Assembly: GCA_965197825.1 (NCBI GenBank) | Contig: CBDANW010000003.1 | Span: 1,240,001 to 1,304,000 of the forward strand | Reading direction: 5' to 3' | DNA from: CBDANW01 sp965197825 | GTDB taxonomy: Bacteria; Acidobacteriota; Vicinamibacteria; Marinacidobacterales; DATDRI01 | Length of the DNA stretch: 64,000 nt | Part shown: in pieces, positions 8,788-18,447 of the stretch | Numbering within the stretch: the first letter of the stretch is position 1 | Layout of the letters: each line of letters starts with the position of its first letter | Notes under the pieces: model-generated | Told to the model about the DNA's origin: nothing | The model's database searches: none | What the model saw: only the letters and a program-made list of their open reading frames with translations | Position numbers and translations under genes: made by a program

Positions 8788-9216
8788 ATGGCGAGAATGA
8801 AAATCATCAAATGCTACCTGCGCTCACCGGGCGAGGCGCCGTCTCTGCGTTTCGTCCCCCTCCGCGAGTTTTCCCTTTGGAAGTACTACATGACGCACCA
8901 CCACGGGAAGATCGTCGAGGGAAACGAAATCTCCATCTGGATCGACGCCGAGAGCTATGGGGCGGAACCGCCCCAGCAGGCGCGTCCATTGGAGCCAGTT
9001 TTGCGCGTCGATCTCCAGTTCTGGGACCCTCGTTTTCGAACCACGTCTCTGGTGCAGCGGTTCTTCCCGTCCGAGGAATACGACTCCATCCGCGAAGCCT
9101 TCCTGGGCCACTACCCGGATAGCTCCGGTCCCGAGGGGCATCCCGGATTTCGACGTCGCGTTCACGAAGTCAAGGGCTACTTTCTGCTGTCGCACCCGCA
9201 CGATCCGAGCGCCTAA
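8788..9216 (+). CDS. Hypothetical protein, 142 aa
   Basis: ATG at 8788 follows AAGGAG (8777-8782) by 5 nt, which is why this start is preferred over a longer frame. The protein starts MARMKIIKCYLRS, is rich in aromatic and charged residues (SLWKYYMTHHHGK, VDLQFWDPRF) and has no signal peptide or membrane segment. No family is recognised. Its 3' end overlaps the end of the convergent hydrolase gene by 47 nt. Confidence 0.7.
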   Translation: MARMKIIKCYLRSPGEAPSLRFVPLREFSLWKYYMTHHHGKIVEGNEISIWIDAESYGAEPPQQARPLEPVLRVDLQFWDPRFRTTSLVQRFFPSEEYDSIREAFLGHYPDSSGPEGHPGFRRRVHEVKGYFLLSHPHDPSA

Positions 9217-10181
9217 CCCCCTCTTCAGCATCGGTCTTCGGGCTGGCCGATGCGGCTCTGTCTAAGAACTCGAGCAACGCGGCGCGATAGGCATCCGTCT
9301 GCGTCCGATAAGCCGCCCCATGCGAAGCTCCTTCGAAAATCACGACGTTGCTCGCCTCGCTTTTCGCCGCCGCGTGAAGCGTTCGCTGAACCTCCGGCGG
9401 TGCGTCCCGGTCTTCGCTTCCCCCGAGAAACAGAATCGGGCGGTTCCCGATACTACGTACGGCCTGTTTTGTGCTCAGGTCCTCTTTCCGGAAACCTCCC
9501 CGCCGCTCGATGAAGGAGCACGTCACCGAGTGGGAATCGCGGTAGTCCGAACAAGAGATCCATATAGGCCGTCACCACCTGCTCCAAAGTGAGGAAGCTA
9601 CTATCGGCGACCACCGCCACGACCTCCGGTCTCTCCGCGGCTGTCAGGAGCGAAGCGGCGGCTCCCATGGATACGCCGAACAGGATGATTTGATCCTCCG
9701 GCTGGCGTTCTCGCATGAAATCGATCCCACCCTGCACGTCGAAGCGCTCTTTCAAACCGATCGTCGCGCGATCACCGCCGCTTTCTCCGTGTCGCCGCGA
9801 GTCGAGTAAAAGAACATTGAAACCGCTCTCGCGAAGCAAGACGCCACGTCCCAAGACCTCGCGCCGTGAGCGGAACAGCCCATGAGCGCACACGATCGAT
9901 ACGCCGCGACGACCGCCTCCCAGATACCATCCGCGGAGCGGCACGTCGTCTGTCGCGGAAAAGCTGACGTCTTCGAAATCGATACCATAGTCGGCGGGCG
10001 TAGACGTCAGGTCACGGTCCATCGGCCGCGTGCCGACCGTCGTGACCGCGTTCGCAGCCCAGTACGGCAGCACCAGAAAGAGCAATGCCAAGAGGGCGAC
10101 TGCGACCGTCAGGCCGCCCCACTTCAAGATTCGAAACAGTAGACCGCGTCTCGTCCTCAAGCGCGTGGCTCCTCCACCCAC
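9170..10181 (-). pseudogene. Alpha/beta-hydrolase, membrane-anchored, disrupted by one frameshift
   Basis: The first frame (10181 to ~9525) gives a basic start, one N-terminal membrane helix (VAVALLALLFLVLPYWAANAV), the oxyanion region VCAHGLFRSR and nucleophile elbow FGVSMGAAAS. The rest of the fold is in the next frame (~9526 to 9170): RPILFLGGSEDRDAPP carries the acid and GASHGAAY the His. Joining them near 9520-9530 gives a normal ~335-aa hydrolase, so a single indel explains the break. The likely location is the cytoplasmic membrane. The start overlaps the upstream MFS gene by 25 nt. A sequencing error is as plausible as a real lesion. Confidence 0.8.
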
Positions 10182-11356
10182 AGCAGTAAGAGCGCCGCAA
10201 CCACGCTGAACGTTGCGGCAAAAATGCAGACCGCGCCGTAGCCTCTGACCGTGAAGAGAGCCGCGCCGGTCGCTGCGGAAACCGCGATGCCCAACTGAGA
10301 AAGCGCGTTGCGTAGCGCCACGTATGCCCCCCGTGCTTCTCGGTTCACGAGGCCTGTCACGAGAGCCTGAAGCGGAGCCATCCGAGAAGCCGCAGCAAGC
10401 CCGGCGAAGCCGAGCCCGATGTAGAGGGTGATGCCGCTCCCCAATCTAGGCACGAGGAGGATGAAGACGGCGAGCGCGACACTTCCCCATAGAGCCACCG
10501 GGCGCTTTCCAATGCGATCGGAGAATCGTCCCGCGACGAGCGCGCCCACGAGGGCTGCCGCTCCGCTCACCATAAAAATCAAGAAGATGGCGCTCGTTTC
10601 GAAGCCGAACTCCCCGCTCAAGTATGCGCCCAGATAAGTCATGAACGCGGTGAGCCCCCCTGAAACGAAAAAGGCCGACAGGGCGCCGGCCGCCGTACTC
10701 CTGTTCCGGAGAAAGCCCGAGTAGCTCCGCAGCATCGCAGACCCCAAAGGACGCCTCTCTCGGGCTTCGTGCGAACCCGGCGAGTCCGTATACCAACGCC
10801 CTATGATCAAAGCTAGAGCCGCGGCTGCCCCGGCAAAGAGTAAATAGAGAGCTCGCCAACCCCAGAGTCCAACCATTAAGGAGCCAAGCGCCGCTCCTAA
10901 GATAGGAGCGGCTACGTATGCGGCAGCCACCCAGACCATCACCCGACCCCGATGCTCGTAAGGAACCCGATCGGCGATCGATGCCACGACTAGCGCTGAG
11001 ATGACACCGGCCGAAGCCCCCGCGACGACACGAGCGCCGGCGAAGGCGAAGAAGGAATTTGCAAAGAAAGCAACGAGGCTAGCCAGCCCGAACGTGGTCG
11101 CGGCAACCGCCAAGAACGGCCTTCGAGCGCCGCGATCCGAAAGAGGACCCACGACCAGGGCGGCGAGGGCCGCCGCCAGTGCGTAGCCGGAAACCGTCAG
11201 CCCGACACGCCCTACACCCACAGCGAAGCTCGAGGCAACATCGGGAATAATTGGCGAAAGGATCTGATTGTCGACCAGACCGAGCATGAGGAGTCCGGTG
11301 AGAGACCCCACCATGCTCCATGAGAAGTCGTAACTCTTCGTGTCGGACTCAACCAA
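10157..11356 (-). CDS. MFS transporter, drug:H+ antiporter-like
   Basis: 399 aa with about 12 hydrophobic segments. Motif-A-like loop GPLSDRGARRPFL follows helix 2, and a second copy (GRFSDRIGKRPVAL) lies in the C-terminal half, as expected for two six-helix bundles. Length and motifs fit DHA1-type multidrug exporters of the inner membrane. It is divergent from chrA (85 bp apart) and overlaps the start of the hydrolase downstream by 25 nt, so the two form a transcription unit. The substrate is unknown. Confidence 0.9.
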   Translation of the reverse strand: MVESDTKSYDFSWSMVGSLTGLLMLGLVDNQILSPIIPDVASSFAVGVGRVGLTVSGYALAAALAALVVGPLSDRGARRPFLAVAATTFGLASLVAFFANSFFAFAGARVVAGASAGVISALVVASIADRVPYEHRGRVMVWVAAAYVAAPILGAALGSLMVGLWGWRALYLLFAGAAAALALIIGRWYTDSPGSHEARERRPLGSAMLRSYSGFLRNRSTAAGALSAFFVSGGLTAFMTYLGAYLSGEFGFETSAIFLIFMVSGAAALVGALVAGRFSDRIGKRPVALWGSVALAVFILLVPRLGSGITLYIGLGFAGLAAASRMAPLQALVTGLVNREARGAYVALRNALSQLGIAVSAATGAALFTVRGYGAVCIFAATFSVVAALLLLWVEEPRA

Positions 11357-11441
11357 TTCTTAAGACTCAGTCGGGCGGCGGCCGCTCCATGCGACAGTTT
11401 GCTCGCTCGCTCGTGATAGTGATATTAACACTCTCATCCGA

Positions 11442-12668
11442 ATGAACGTCGAGGCACAACGAGACGGCGCGGCTGTGCCGACCGGAGAGACTCCACCCAC
11501 CAAGCCGACCCTTTCCCAACTCGCGCTGATTTTCCTACGCATTGGCGCCACCGGCTTCGGTGGTGGCATGGCCGTGCTCAGCCTCATCGACCGTGAGATG
11601 CGCAGCCGCAAATGGATGACCGAGGACGAGGTCATGGAAGCCTTCGCCATCGGCCAGAGCTTACCCGGAGCCAGCGCCGTCAACACCGCGGCCTTTCTAT
11701 CCATGCGGCTTTGCGGTTGGCCAGGTGCGGCACTCGCGACCTTCGCCTTCATCCTTCCCTCCTTTTTTCTCATGCTGGGCGCGGCACTCGCCTACCCCTA
11801 CTTTCGGACATTGCCGCGAATGGACGCGGTCTTCGAAGGACTCAACGCGGCGGTAGTGGGTATTATCTTGGCGCTCACGTTGAACCTGGGCCAAAGAGCC
11901 ATCAAGTCGACCTGGAACTTCAGCCTCGCCGCTCTATCCTGCATGCTGATAGTACTCTCGGGCACCGCGGCCATCGAGGTTGTCCTGGTTGCCGGTCTCA
12001 TTGGCATCTTCACCGACTCTTTCCGCGAGAGCCGCCAGAGACGATTCCGCCAGGAATCGCCGGACTCGGATGACATGAAACCGCCACCTTCGGGGACTCT
12101 CTGCGTCTTTCCCCTTACTCTGATCCTGTTGGCCGGCTCCGGGGTCCTCTGGCAGATCGCACGCGTCTTTCTTACCGCCGGTGCGATCACCTTCGGCGGT
12201 GGCTTCGTGATGATCCCGCTGCTCGAACATGAGGTCGTGGATCAGGCGGGGTGGCTCACGAACCAAGAGTTCGCCGACGCCATGGCGCTGGGACAGGTAA
12301 CTCCCGGACCGGTCGTGATCACGGCTACCTTCATCGGCTTCAGCGCAGCGGGCGTTGCCGGCGCCGTTCTGGCAACCGTAGCGATCTTTATCCCATCCTT
12401 CCTTATAGCGTCCTCGGCAGCTCGCTATCTGGAGCAGTTCCGCACCAACCGACAGGTAAACGCGTTCCTCAAGGGACTGGCTCCCGCCGTGCTGGGAATG
12501 CTGTTGGCAGCCGCTATTAGCCTGGGAAGAGCCGGCATCGTGGGCCCGGTGGGAATGGTGATCGCGGGTCTATCTTGCGCGGCGATACTTTGGCTTCGAC
12601 CCAACCCGGCGTGGGTGGTTTTCGTGGCGGGCGTCGTGCGCTTGTCCCTTAGCGTCCTCGGCGTCTAA
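11442..12668 (+). CDS. chrA: Chromate transporter ChrA, long-chain two-domain form
   Basis: 408 aa built of two homologous CHR domains. The first has FLRIGATGFGGGMAVL and AIGQSLPGASAVN; the second FLTAGAITFGGGFVMIPLL and ALGQVTPGPVVITATFIG. A loop rich in charged residues separates them near residues 195-220. ChrA proteins export chromate, or move related anions, across the inner membrane. The 3' end overlaps the convergent TPR gene by 4 nt. Chromate resistance itself is inferred from family only. Confidence 0.93.
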   Translation: MNVEAQRDGAAVPTGETPPTKPTLSQLALIFLRIGATGFGGGMAVLSLIDREMRSRKWMTEDEVMEAFAIGQSLPGASAVNTAAFLSMRLCGWPGAALATFAFILPSFFLMLGAALAYPYFRTLPRMDAVFEGLNAAVVGIILALTLNLGQRAIKSTWNFSLAALSCMLIVLSGTAAIEVVLVAGLIGIFTDSFRESRQRRFRQESPDSDDMKPPPSGTLCVFPLTLILLAGSGVLWQIARVFLTAGAITFGGGFVMIPLLEHEVVDQAGWLTNQEFADAMALGQVTPGPVVITATFIGFSAAGVAGAVLATVAIFIPSFLIASSAARYLEQFRTNRQVNAFLKGLAPAVLGMLLAAAISLGRAGIVGPVGMVIAGLSCAAILWLRPNPAWVVFVAGVVRLSLSVLGV

Positions 12669-13822
12669 TATCCCCCGAGCTCGAGCGCGACCAGGCGTTT
12701 TTGTAAGCTCAACCTCTCGCGCGTCCGCTGAGGAGGGACCAGATCGATAGCTTTCCGCAGGGGATCGATAGCCTCTCGTTTCCATCCGCGCCGCACGTAG
12801 AATTCCGCGACCCAACCCAAGTATTCCCAACGGTTCTCCTCGTCCGTGACCATCAAGCGGTCACAGGCGGCGAGCCCCGTCGCCACGTCGAGATCGCGAT
12901 CCATCACCAGCGTGGCGAGCTCGCGGTTGTACTCGACGTCATCGGGAACCATCGAGCAAGCCTGAACGAGTAAACTCAGTGCCGCGCGATCATCCCTCTC
13001 TTGCCGCAACAGTTTCCCGGCTTCGAAGTAGGCATCGTGAAAACTCGCGTCGCGTTCGACGGCTTCTCGGAATCGGCTCAGCGCCTCTTGCCGCTTGCCT
13101 TGACCGGCCAAGGACTGCCCTAGAAGAAAACTGGGCTCCGCCGCGGAACCCTCTCGGTCGGCGATGGGGAGGAGAATTCTCTCTGCTTCGGAATACTGAT
13201 GGAGCTGCAGGTGTACTGCCGCGAGGAGGCTCAGCGCCTCGACGTCTAAAGGCAACAAACGAATCGCCTTTTCCAGCTCGATCCGCGCCGCGTTCATCTC
13301 GCCGGCTATTCCCAACGCACGTCCGAGCTCTAACTGAACGACGAACGAGCCCGCTGCCTTTCGGCTGGCCAGTCTCAGTCGCTCCGTGGCACGGGGCGCG
13401 TCTCCTTGAACCAGCGCAACGTACCCCGACTCGAACTCCGTTCCCAATCCTCGATAGAGCCCCGCCCGCGTCGGCGACTTCTCCGCGATCGCTAGCTCGA
13501 GTAAGTCCTTCATGCCGGGAACGAAGGCCGATTCCTCGTCGGAAGCGTCGGCCCACTCGAGAGCGGGTGGAGACGGTGGCGGGGACCAATCAACCGATGC
13601 GGGCAGATCACCGGTCCGAACGAAACATTCCCGGATCAGCGCATCCACAGTGGGAATACGATAGTCGAGCTCCGGCAGAACGCCGCGCGCCTTCTCGTAT
13701 TGGTGTCGTGCGCGATGAAAATCTCCGTTCAGAAAGAAGCGATCGCCTCGTTGCTTGATACGCTCGAAGCCAACCAAGAACTTGAGAAAGCCACCCCACA
13801 CGGCCGAAATACTACCACGCAC
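12665..13822 (-). CDS. Tetratricopeptide repeat protein
   Basis: 385 aa from a GTG start (13822). From about residue 120 onward there are repeated helix pairs with the TPR pattern, such as GYVALVQGDAPRATERL, ELGRALGIAGEMNAARIEL, AAVHLQLHQYSEAERIL and LGQSLAGQGKRQEALSRF. The N-terminal ~30 residues are hydrophobic-basic and could be a weak membrane anchor. TPRs mediate protein contacts; no catalytic domain is present and no partner can be named from the neighbours. Confidence 0.85.
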   Translation of the reverse strand: MRGSISAVWGGFLKFLVGFERIKQRGDRFFLNGDFHRARHQYEKARGVLPELDYRIPTVDALIRECFVRTGDLPASVDWSPPPSPPALEWADASDEESAFVPGMKDLLELAIAEKSPTRAGLYRGLGTEFESGYVALVQGDAPRATERLRLASRKAAGSFVVQLELGRALGIAGEMNAARIELEKAIRLLPLDVEALSLLAAVHLQLHQYSEAERILLPIADREGSAAEPSFLLGQSLAGQGKRQEALSRFREAVERDASFHDAYFEAGKLLRQERDDRAALSLLVQACSMVPDDVEYNRELATLVMDRDLDVATGLAACDRLMVTDEENRWEYLGWVAEFYVRRGWKREAIDPLRKAIDLVPPQRTRERLSLQKRLVALELGGY

Positions 13823-14046
13823 CCACCGTGGGAGAACGCGTTGCCAATGTCTGCTAATTCAATGGCCGGGGAAGACGCCCTGCCTGGCGTCGGCTCAGGC
13901 GTCGATGGACCGGGTCTTCCTATCAACGCGGCAGACGCCGGTATCGCACGAAGCGACCGTCGTCAGACGCCCCTCGCGGCCATCAATAGGCGAAGGTGAA
14001 CCGCCCCGGGTTTCCCGGAGACTCCAACTCTTGAGAGGATGGAGTC

Positions 14047-14367
14047 ATGACAAGACGAAGCAGGTATTCACCGGAGGTAAAAGAGCGCGCAGTGCGGATG
14101 GTTTTCGACCAGCAGGCTCAGCACGAATCTCAGTGGTCAGCGATCTCATCGATTGCGTCGAAGATTGACTGTACGCGGGAAACGCTACGCACGTGGGTGC
14201 GGCGAGCAGAGCGTGATGCTGGGAAACGAGCGGGACTGACGACGGACGAGCGTCAGCGGCTGAAGGAGCTTGAGCGAGAGAACCGTGAGCTAAAGCGGGC
14301 GAACGAGATCCTTCTCAAGGCGTCGGCGTTTTTCGCCCAGGCGGAGCTCGACCGCCGACTGAGGTGA
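14047..14367 (+). CDS. IS3-family transposase OrfA
   Basis: 106 aa. An N-terminal helix-turn-helix of the IS3 type (YSPEVKERAVRMVFD ... CTRETLRTWVRRAERD) is followed by a leucine-zipper-like coiled coil (RQRLKELERENRELKRANEIL). It binds the IS ends. Its stop overlaps the GTG start of orfB (14364). No A6G slippery run is present near the overlap, so production of the OrfAB fusion would need another slip site or coupling. Confidence 0.93.
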   Translation: MTRRSRYSPEVKERAVRMVFDQQAQHESQWSAISSIASKIDCTRETLRTWVRRAERDAGKRAGLTTDERQRLKELERENRELKRANEILLKASAFFAQAELDRRLR

Positions 14368-15281
14368 ATGTGTTGTTCGTGGACGCGAACCGTGAAAAAT
14401 ACGGGGTCGAGCCGATCTGCCGGATGCTCCCGATCGCCCCGTCGACCTATTACGAGCAGAAAGCGAGAGAGAAGGACCCAAGCCGCCAGCCAGCGAGAGC
14501 GAAGCGCGACGTCCAACTCCGCGGCGAGATTCGTCGTGTACGGCAAGAGAACTTTGACGTGTATGGCGTGCGCAAGGTCTGGCGTCAGCTGTGCCGTGAG
14601 GGCCGCGACGTGGCTCGATGCACGGTGGCCCGTCTGATGCGTGAAATGGGTCTCCAGGGGGCGGTCCGTGGACGTCGATTCAAGACGACGAAGCCGGATT
14701 CGAGCGGCGCTCGCCCGATGGACCTCGTGGAGCGCGACTTCAACGCCACACGCCCGAACGAGCTCTGGGTTTCGGACCTGACCTACATCGCCACGTGGCG
14801 CGGCTTCGTGTATGTCGCCTTCGTCATCGACGTCTTCGCTCGACTCATCGTCGGTTGGCGAGCGACGACATCGTTGACTGCCGGCATCGCTCTCGATGCG
14901 TTGGAGCAGGCGCTGCACGAGCGCCGACTAAACCCAGAACACCCATTGGTGCATCACAGCGACCGCGGCGTGCAGTACGTCTCGATCCGTTACACCGAGC
15001 GACTCGCCCAGGCGGGCATTGAGCCGTCCGTCGGCAGCCGAGGCGACTCTTACGATAACGCTTTGGCTGAATCCAGCATCGGCCTCTACAAGACCGAGGT
15101 GATCCGTCGACGTGGGCCCTGGCGTGGTCTCGAAGACGTTGAGTTCGCCACCCTCGAGTGGGTCCATTGGTACAACACGCAACGACTCTTGGAGCCGATC
15201 GGAAATGTCGCCCCCGTCGAGTACGAGATGAACTACTATCGCTCGCAGGAAGGCTCGCTGGAGATGGCGAGACTCAACTAA
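14364..15281 (+). CDS. IS3-family transposase OrfB (DDE integrase)
   Basis: 305 aa. HTH_21-like N-terminus (YGVRKVWRQLCREG) is followed by an rve integrase core with the DDE residues in WVSDLTYI, HHSDRGVQY and SYDNALAESSIGLYKTE. The GTG start is inside the orfA stop region. The frame is intact and ends 3 nt before the right inverted repeat. Confidence 0.95.
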   Translation: MNVLFVDANREKYGVEPICRMLPIAPSTYYEQKAREKDPSRQPARAKRDVQLRGEIRRVRQENFDVYGVRKVWRQLCREGRDVARCTVARLMREMGLQGAVRGRRFKTTKPDSSGARPMDLVERDFNATRPNELWVSDLTYIATWRGFVYVAFVIDVFARLIVGWRATTSLTAGIALDALEQALHERRLNPEHPLVHHSDRGVQYVSIRYTERLAQAGIEPSVGSRGDSYDNALAESSIGLYKTEVIRRRGPWRGLEDVEFATLEWVHWYNTQRLLEPIGNVAPVEYEMNYYRSQEGSLEMARLN

Positions 15282-15509
15282 AACAGTCTCCGGAAAACCC
15301 GGGGCGGTTCAAAGGTGCGCTAATCAACCGCATCAGACGCCAGTTGGCACAGTTATCGCAGGCTTGCCACGAATTAGTTTGAGCGCGTGCGCTATGTGGG
15401 ACGGAGTTCTTCTGATTCGACGAGTTTTCTACCACTTATCAAAATTGACTGAAGCAGTTCGACTTCGATCGATCCAATTTTCCGGAAAAATAGATCCAAT
15501 TTATTGGAT

Positions 15510-18422
15510 ATGAAACTCCTGGATCGCATACGCCCCCAGTGGCAACACAGTGATCCCAACGTGCGCCTCTCCGCCATCCGTCAGTTGGGAGAAGAAGACC
15601 AGGACCTCCTCAACAACCTCGCACGAGAAGATGACGACGCCCGCGTGCGGAGAAGTGCGATCAAGAGGATTGAAGACGCCCTCCGACTGCAGGAGATCGC
15701 AGAGAACGAGCCCGATGAAAGCCTGAAGGAGCTTGCCGCGGGGCGCGCGGCGGAGATCCTGATGCAACAAGCCAGCTCGGAGGAGGATGATCCGGGCACT
15801 TGCCAGGCGGCGCTGTCGCGACTGACCGACCCCCGACGCATCCTCCGAGTAGCCATCCGGGCCCACGACCCAAGCGTTCGAAGAGCTGCCGTGGCCCGAC
15901 TCACCGAAGAAAAGGCGCTCGCGGAAGTCGTCACGAAGACGAATGACCCATCACTCCGCGAGGAGGCCCTTGGCCGCGTGACCGATTCTTCGATCCTCCA
16001 ACGGATCGTGTCGAACGGCACGGAGACCGAGATAGCTCTGACTGCTCTGGAAAAAATCAACGACGCGGACGTGCTCCACGCCATTTCCGAAGAGCGCAAC
16101 GCCCAGAAGATCGTGCGCCAAAGAGCTCGGGCTAGGCTGGAGCTGGTCATCACTGAGGACCACCCCCTCCGCGCCCGCGCTCGCCAAGAACGTCAAAAAG
16201 AGTTGTGCGCCACCGTCGAGGCACTAGTCGAAAATGAGCGGGCGCAGACATCGGACGAATCCCTGGGAGAAGCAACGGAACGACTCACGAAGATTCGCGC
16301 GGAATGGAACGAGCTCACAGCAAAGACCGCTCCCGACGACGAATTGCGAGAACGTTTCGAGCAAGCCGGTCAATCAATCGCCGATAAGGCCACGCGCCTG
16401 GCGGATCGCAAGGCCGAAGAAGCGCGGCGCGCGGTCGCGCGCCAGCAGATCCTTGCGCGCCGTCTCGAGCTCTGTGAACGGGTCGAGTCTCTCGAAGAGG
16501 AAAGCGCACTGCAGGGTCTCGAACAGGCTCGTTCCGATTGGAAGGGCCTCGACCCTCTCCCTCCTGCCCTCGACCCAATAAGCAAGGAAGCGGACGAGGA
16601 CACGGATGAAGTTCTTGAAAAAAGATTCGATCGCGCACTCGAGCGCTGCGAGCAACGCAATCACAGCTGGCAGGCGAAGCAGACCTTTCACGCCACGCTT
16701 GAAAAGCTGCTGGTGGAAGCCGAAAGGACGGCCGGCTCGAAGCTCACCGACGCGCAGCGGCATTGGCCCAAGTTGGAGAAGCGTTGGATGAAGATCGAAG
16801 CGACCTTGGAGTCAGCGGAGTTCCAAGAGCTCGCGCAGGCTGCGGGTGAGCGGTTTACCAGGGCGGGCGAGCGACTCCTTGCTCGCCAGAAAGAAAGAAC
16901 CGAAAAACAAGAGAAGGCTCGGCGGGACAATCTAGCTCAGCTGACAGGGCTATGCGGCCGCCTCGAAGAGCTGGCGCAATCGAAGGAGCTGAGCCTGAAG
17001 GCCGCCGATCGCGAGCTCCGACTCGCCGCTGAGAGCCTCAAACAGCTGGCCCCCCTACCTCCCGGGGCAGGTCGCAAGGATTGGAAGACGCGGTTATCTA
17101 AGGCGCGACAGCTCTTGTTCCAGCGGTTTCAAGACCAAAGGGAGACGGAAGACTGGAAACGCTGGGCCAACGTCGACGTACAGGAAAAGCTCATTCTGCG
17201 GACCGAAGCGCTTCGCGAAGTCTCTGATCTCGCCACGGTTGCCAAAGAGCTTCGACTCATCCAGGACGAATGGAAGCGGGTAGGGGCTGCGCCCAAGCGC
17301 AAATCGGAGTCGTTGTGGAAACGCTTCAGCAAGGTTCGTGACGAGCTCTGGGGACGTTGCGAAGCCTACTTCGCGGAGAACCTTAAGAATAAGGAAGCGC
17401 TTTGCGAAAAGGTCGAGCGCTTGGCCGATTCCGCCGAATGGAACAAGACCGCCGAAACGATCAAGCGTATTCAGACCGAATGGAAGGACATCGGGCCGGC
17501 TCCCCTGAAACAGTCGAAGTCGATCTGGCGTCGATTCCGAAAGCCCTGCGACGAGTTCTTCAAGAAACGTAACGAGTATCTGGACGGGCTCAAGGCGAAC
17601 CGCCTCGAGAACGCGAAGAAGAAGGCGGAGCTCTGCCGCCAAGCCGAGGCGCTCGCCGACTCCACTGATTGGGAGCAAACGACCAATGAGCTGAAACGGC
17701 TCCAAGCGGAGTGGAAGGTGACCGGGCCGGCTCCTCACAAGAAGTCCGAGGCGCTCTGGAATCGATTTCGCAAAACCTGCGATCACTTCTTCGATCGGCG
17801 CAAGCACCGCGGTGAGCTCGAGCTCGAGGAGAAACTGAAGCAGAAAGAAGCTGTCTGCGTCGAGCTGGAATCCATCGCCGCTTCCGCAAAGGGCTCCGAG
17901 CCGCCGCCGCCGGAGGCAGTGAGCCAGAAGGTTCAAGAGGCATGGAGCCAATGGGCCGGCGCCGGTACGGTCCCAACGGACAAAGGAGAGCGTCTTCAGG
18001 AGCGCCTCCAAAAAGCTTGTACCAAGATCGTCGCTGTGTTTCCGGAGAGCCTGAGCGGCACGCCCCTGGATCCTCGCGCGAACCACAAACGTCGAGAGAA
18101 ACTCTGTTCGCAGCTCGAAGAGCTGGTCGATCTCTATTCAGAGGATCACCGCGGCGATGCCATCGAGGACGTTGCCGAAAAGTTGAAGCAGGCACTCGCG
18201 GCCAACACGATTGGTGGAAGCGCGGCTCCCAAGAAGAAGAATTGGAAGGCCGCCCGGGAAGAGGCGGACCGTCTCAAGGCCAATTGGGACCGTCTCGGCC
18301 CCATCATCGATCCCCGAGATCAAGACCTTTCCAGTCGGTTCCAGAACGCCTACGCGAGTCTATCTCGCCTCCGTCGCGCGCCGGAAGCGAACGACAACCC
18401 CTCCAAGCAAGCCTCCTCGTAG
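15510..18422 (+). CDS. DUF349 repeat protein, 970 aa
   Basis: The first ~230 residues look like HEAT-type helical repeats (SDPNVRLSAIRQLGEED, HDPSVRRAAVARLTEE, NDPSLREEALGRVTD). The remainder is strongly charged helices with at least three DUF349 units in residues ~560-800 (for example QDEWKRVGAAPKRKSESLWKRF, TEWKDIGPAPLKQSKSIWRRF, AEWKVTGPAPHKKSEALWNRF). It is probably cytosolic and coiled-coil rich; DUF349 proteins have no settled biochemical role. ATG at 15510 is preferred to TTG at 15504. The 198-bp gap upstream has TTGACT at 15445 and a repeated GATCCAATT, but no convincing -10 box. Confidence 0.9.
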   Translation: MKLLDRIRPQWQHSDPNVRLSAIRQLGEEDQDLLNNLAREDDDARVRRSAIKRIEDALRLQEIAENEPDESLKELAAGRAAEILMQQASSEEDDPGTCQAALSRLTDPRRILRVAIRAHDPSVRRAAVARLTEEKALAEVVTKTNDPSLREEALGRVTDSSILQRIVSNGTETEIALTALEKINDADVLHAISEERNAQKIVRQRARARLELVITEDHPLRARARQERQKELCATVEALVENERAQTSDESLGEATERLTKIRAEWNELTAKTAPDDELRERFEQAGQSIADKATRLADRKAEEARRAVARQQILARRLELCERVESLEEESALQGLEQARSDWKGLDPLPPALDPISKEADEDTDEVLEKRFDRALERCEQRNHSWQAKQTFHATLEKLLVEAERTAGSKLTDAQRHWPKLEKRWMKIEATLESAEFQELAQAAGERFTRAGERLLARQKERTEKQEKARRDNLAQLTGLCGRLEELAQSKELSLKAADRELRLAAESLKQLAPLPPGAGRKDWKTRLSKARQLLFQRFQDQRETEDWKRWANVDVQEKLILRTEALREVSDLATVAKELRLIQDEWKRVGAAPKRKSESLWKRFSKVRDELWGRCEAYFAENLKNKEALCEKVERLADSAEWNKTAETIKRIQTEWKDIGPAPLKQSKSIWRRFRKPCDEFFKKRNEYLDGLKANRLENAKKKAELCRQAEALADSTDWEQTTNELKRLQAEWKVTGPAPHKKSEALWNRFRKTCDHFFDRRKHRGELELEEKLKQKEAVCVELESIAASAKGSEPPPPEAVSQKVQEAWSQWAGAGTVPTDKGERLQERLQKACTKIVAVFPESLSGTPLDPRANHKRREKLCSQLEELVDLYSEDHRGDAIEDVAEKLKQALAANTIGGSAAPKKKNWKAAREEADRLKANWDRLGPIIDPRDQDLSSRFQNAYASLSRLRRAPEANDNPSKQASS

Positions 18423-18447
18423 AGGGCCCCGGGACCCATCGAGAGGT

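Larger units (their letters stand above)
13997..15311 (+). mobile_element. Complete IS3-family element (IS407-like) with 4-bp target duplication
   Basis: Terminal inverted repeats at 13997-14023 and 15285-15311 match over 27 bp with one mismatch (start TGAACCGCCCCGGG). AAGG flanks both ends (13993-13996 and 15312-15315), a 4-bp target duplication as is usual for the IS407 subgroup. The 1315-bp body holds orfA and orfB with an overlap. Both frames are intact, so this is the best candidate for an active element in the window. Confidence 0.95.
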
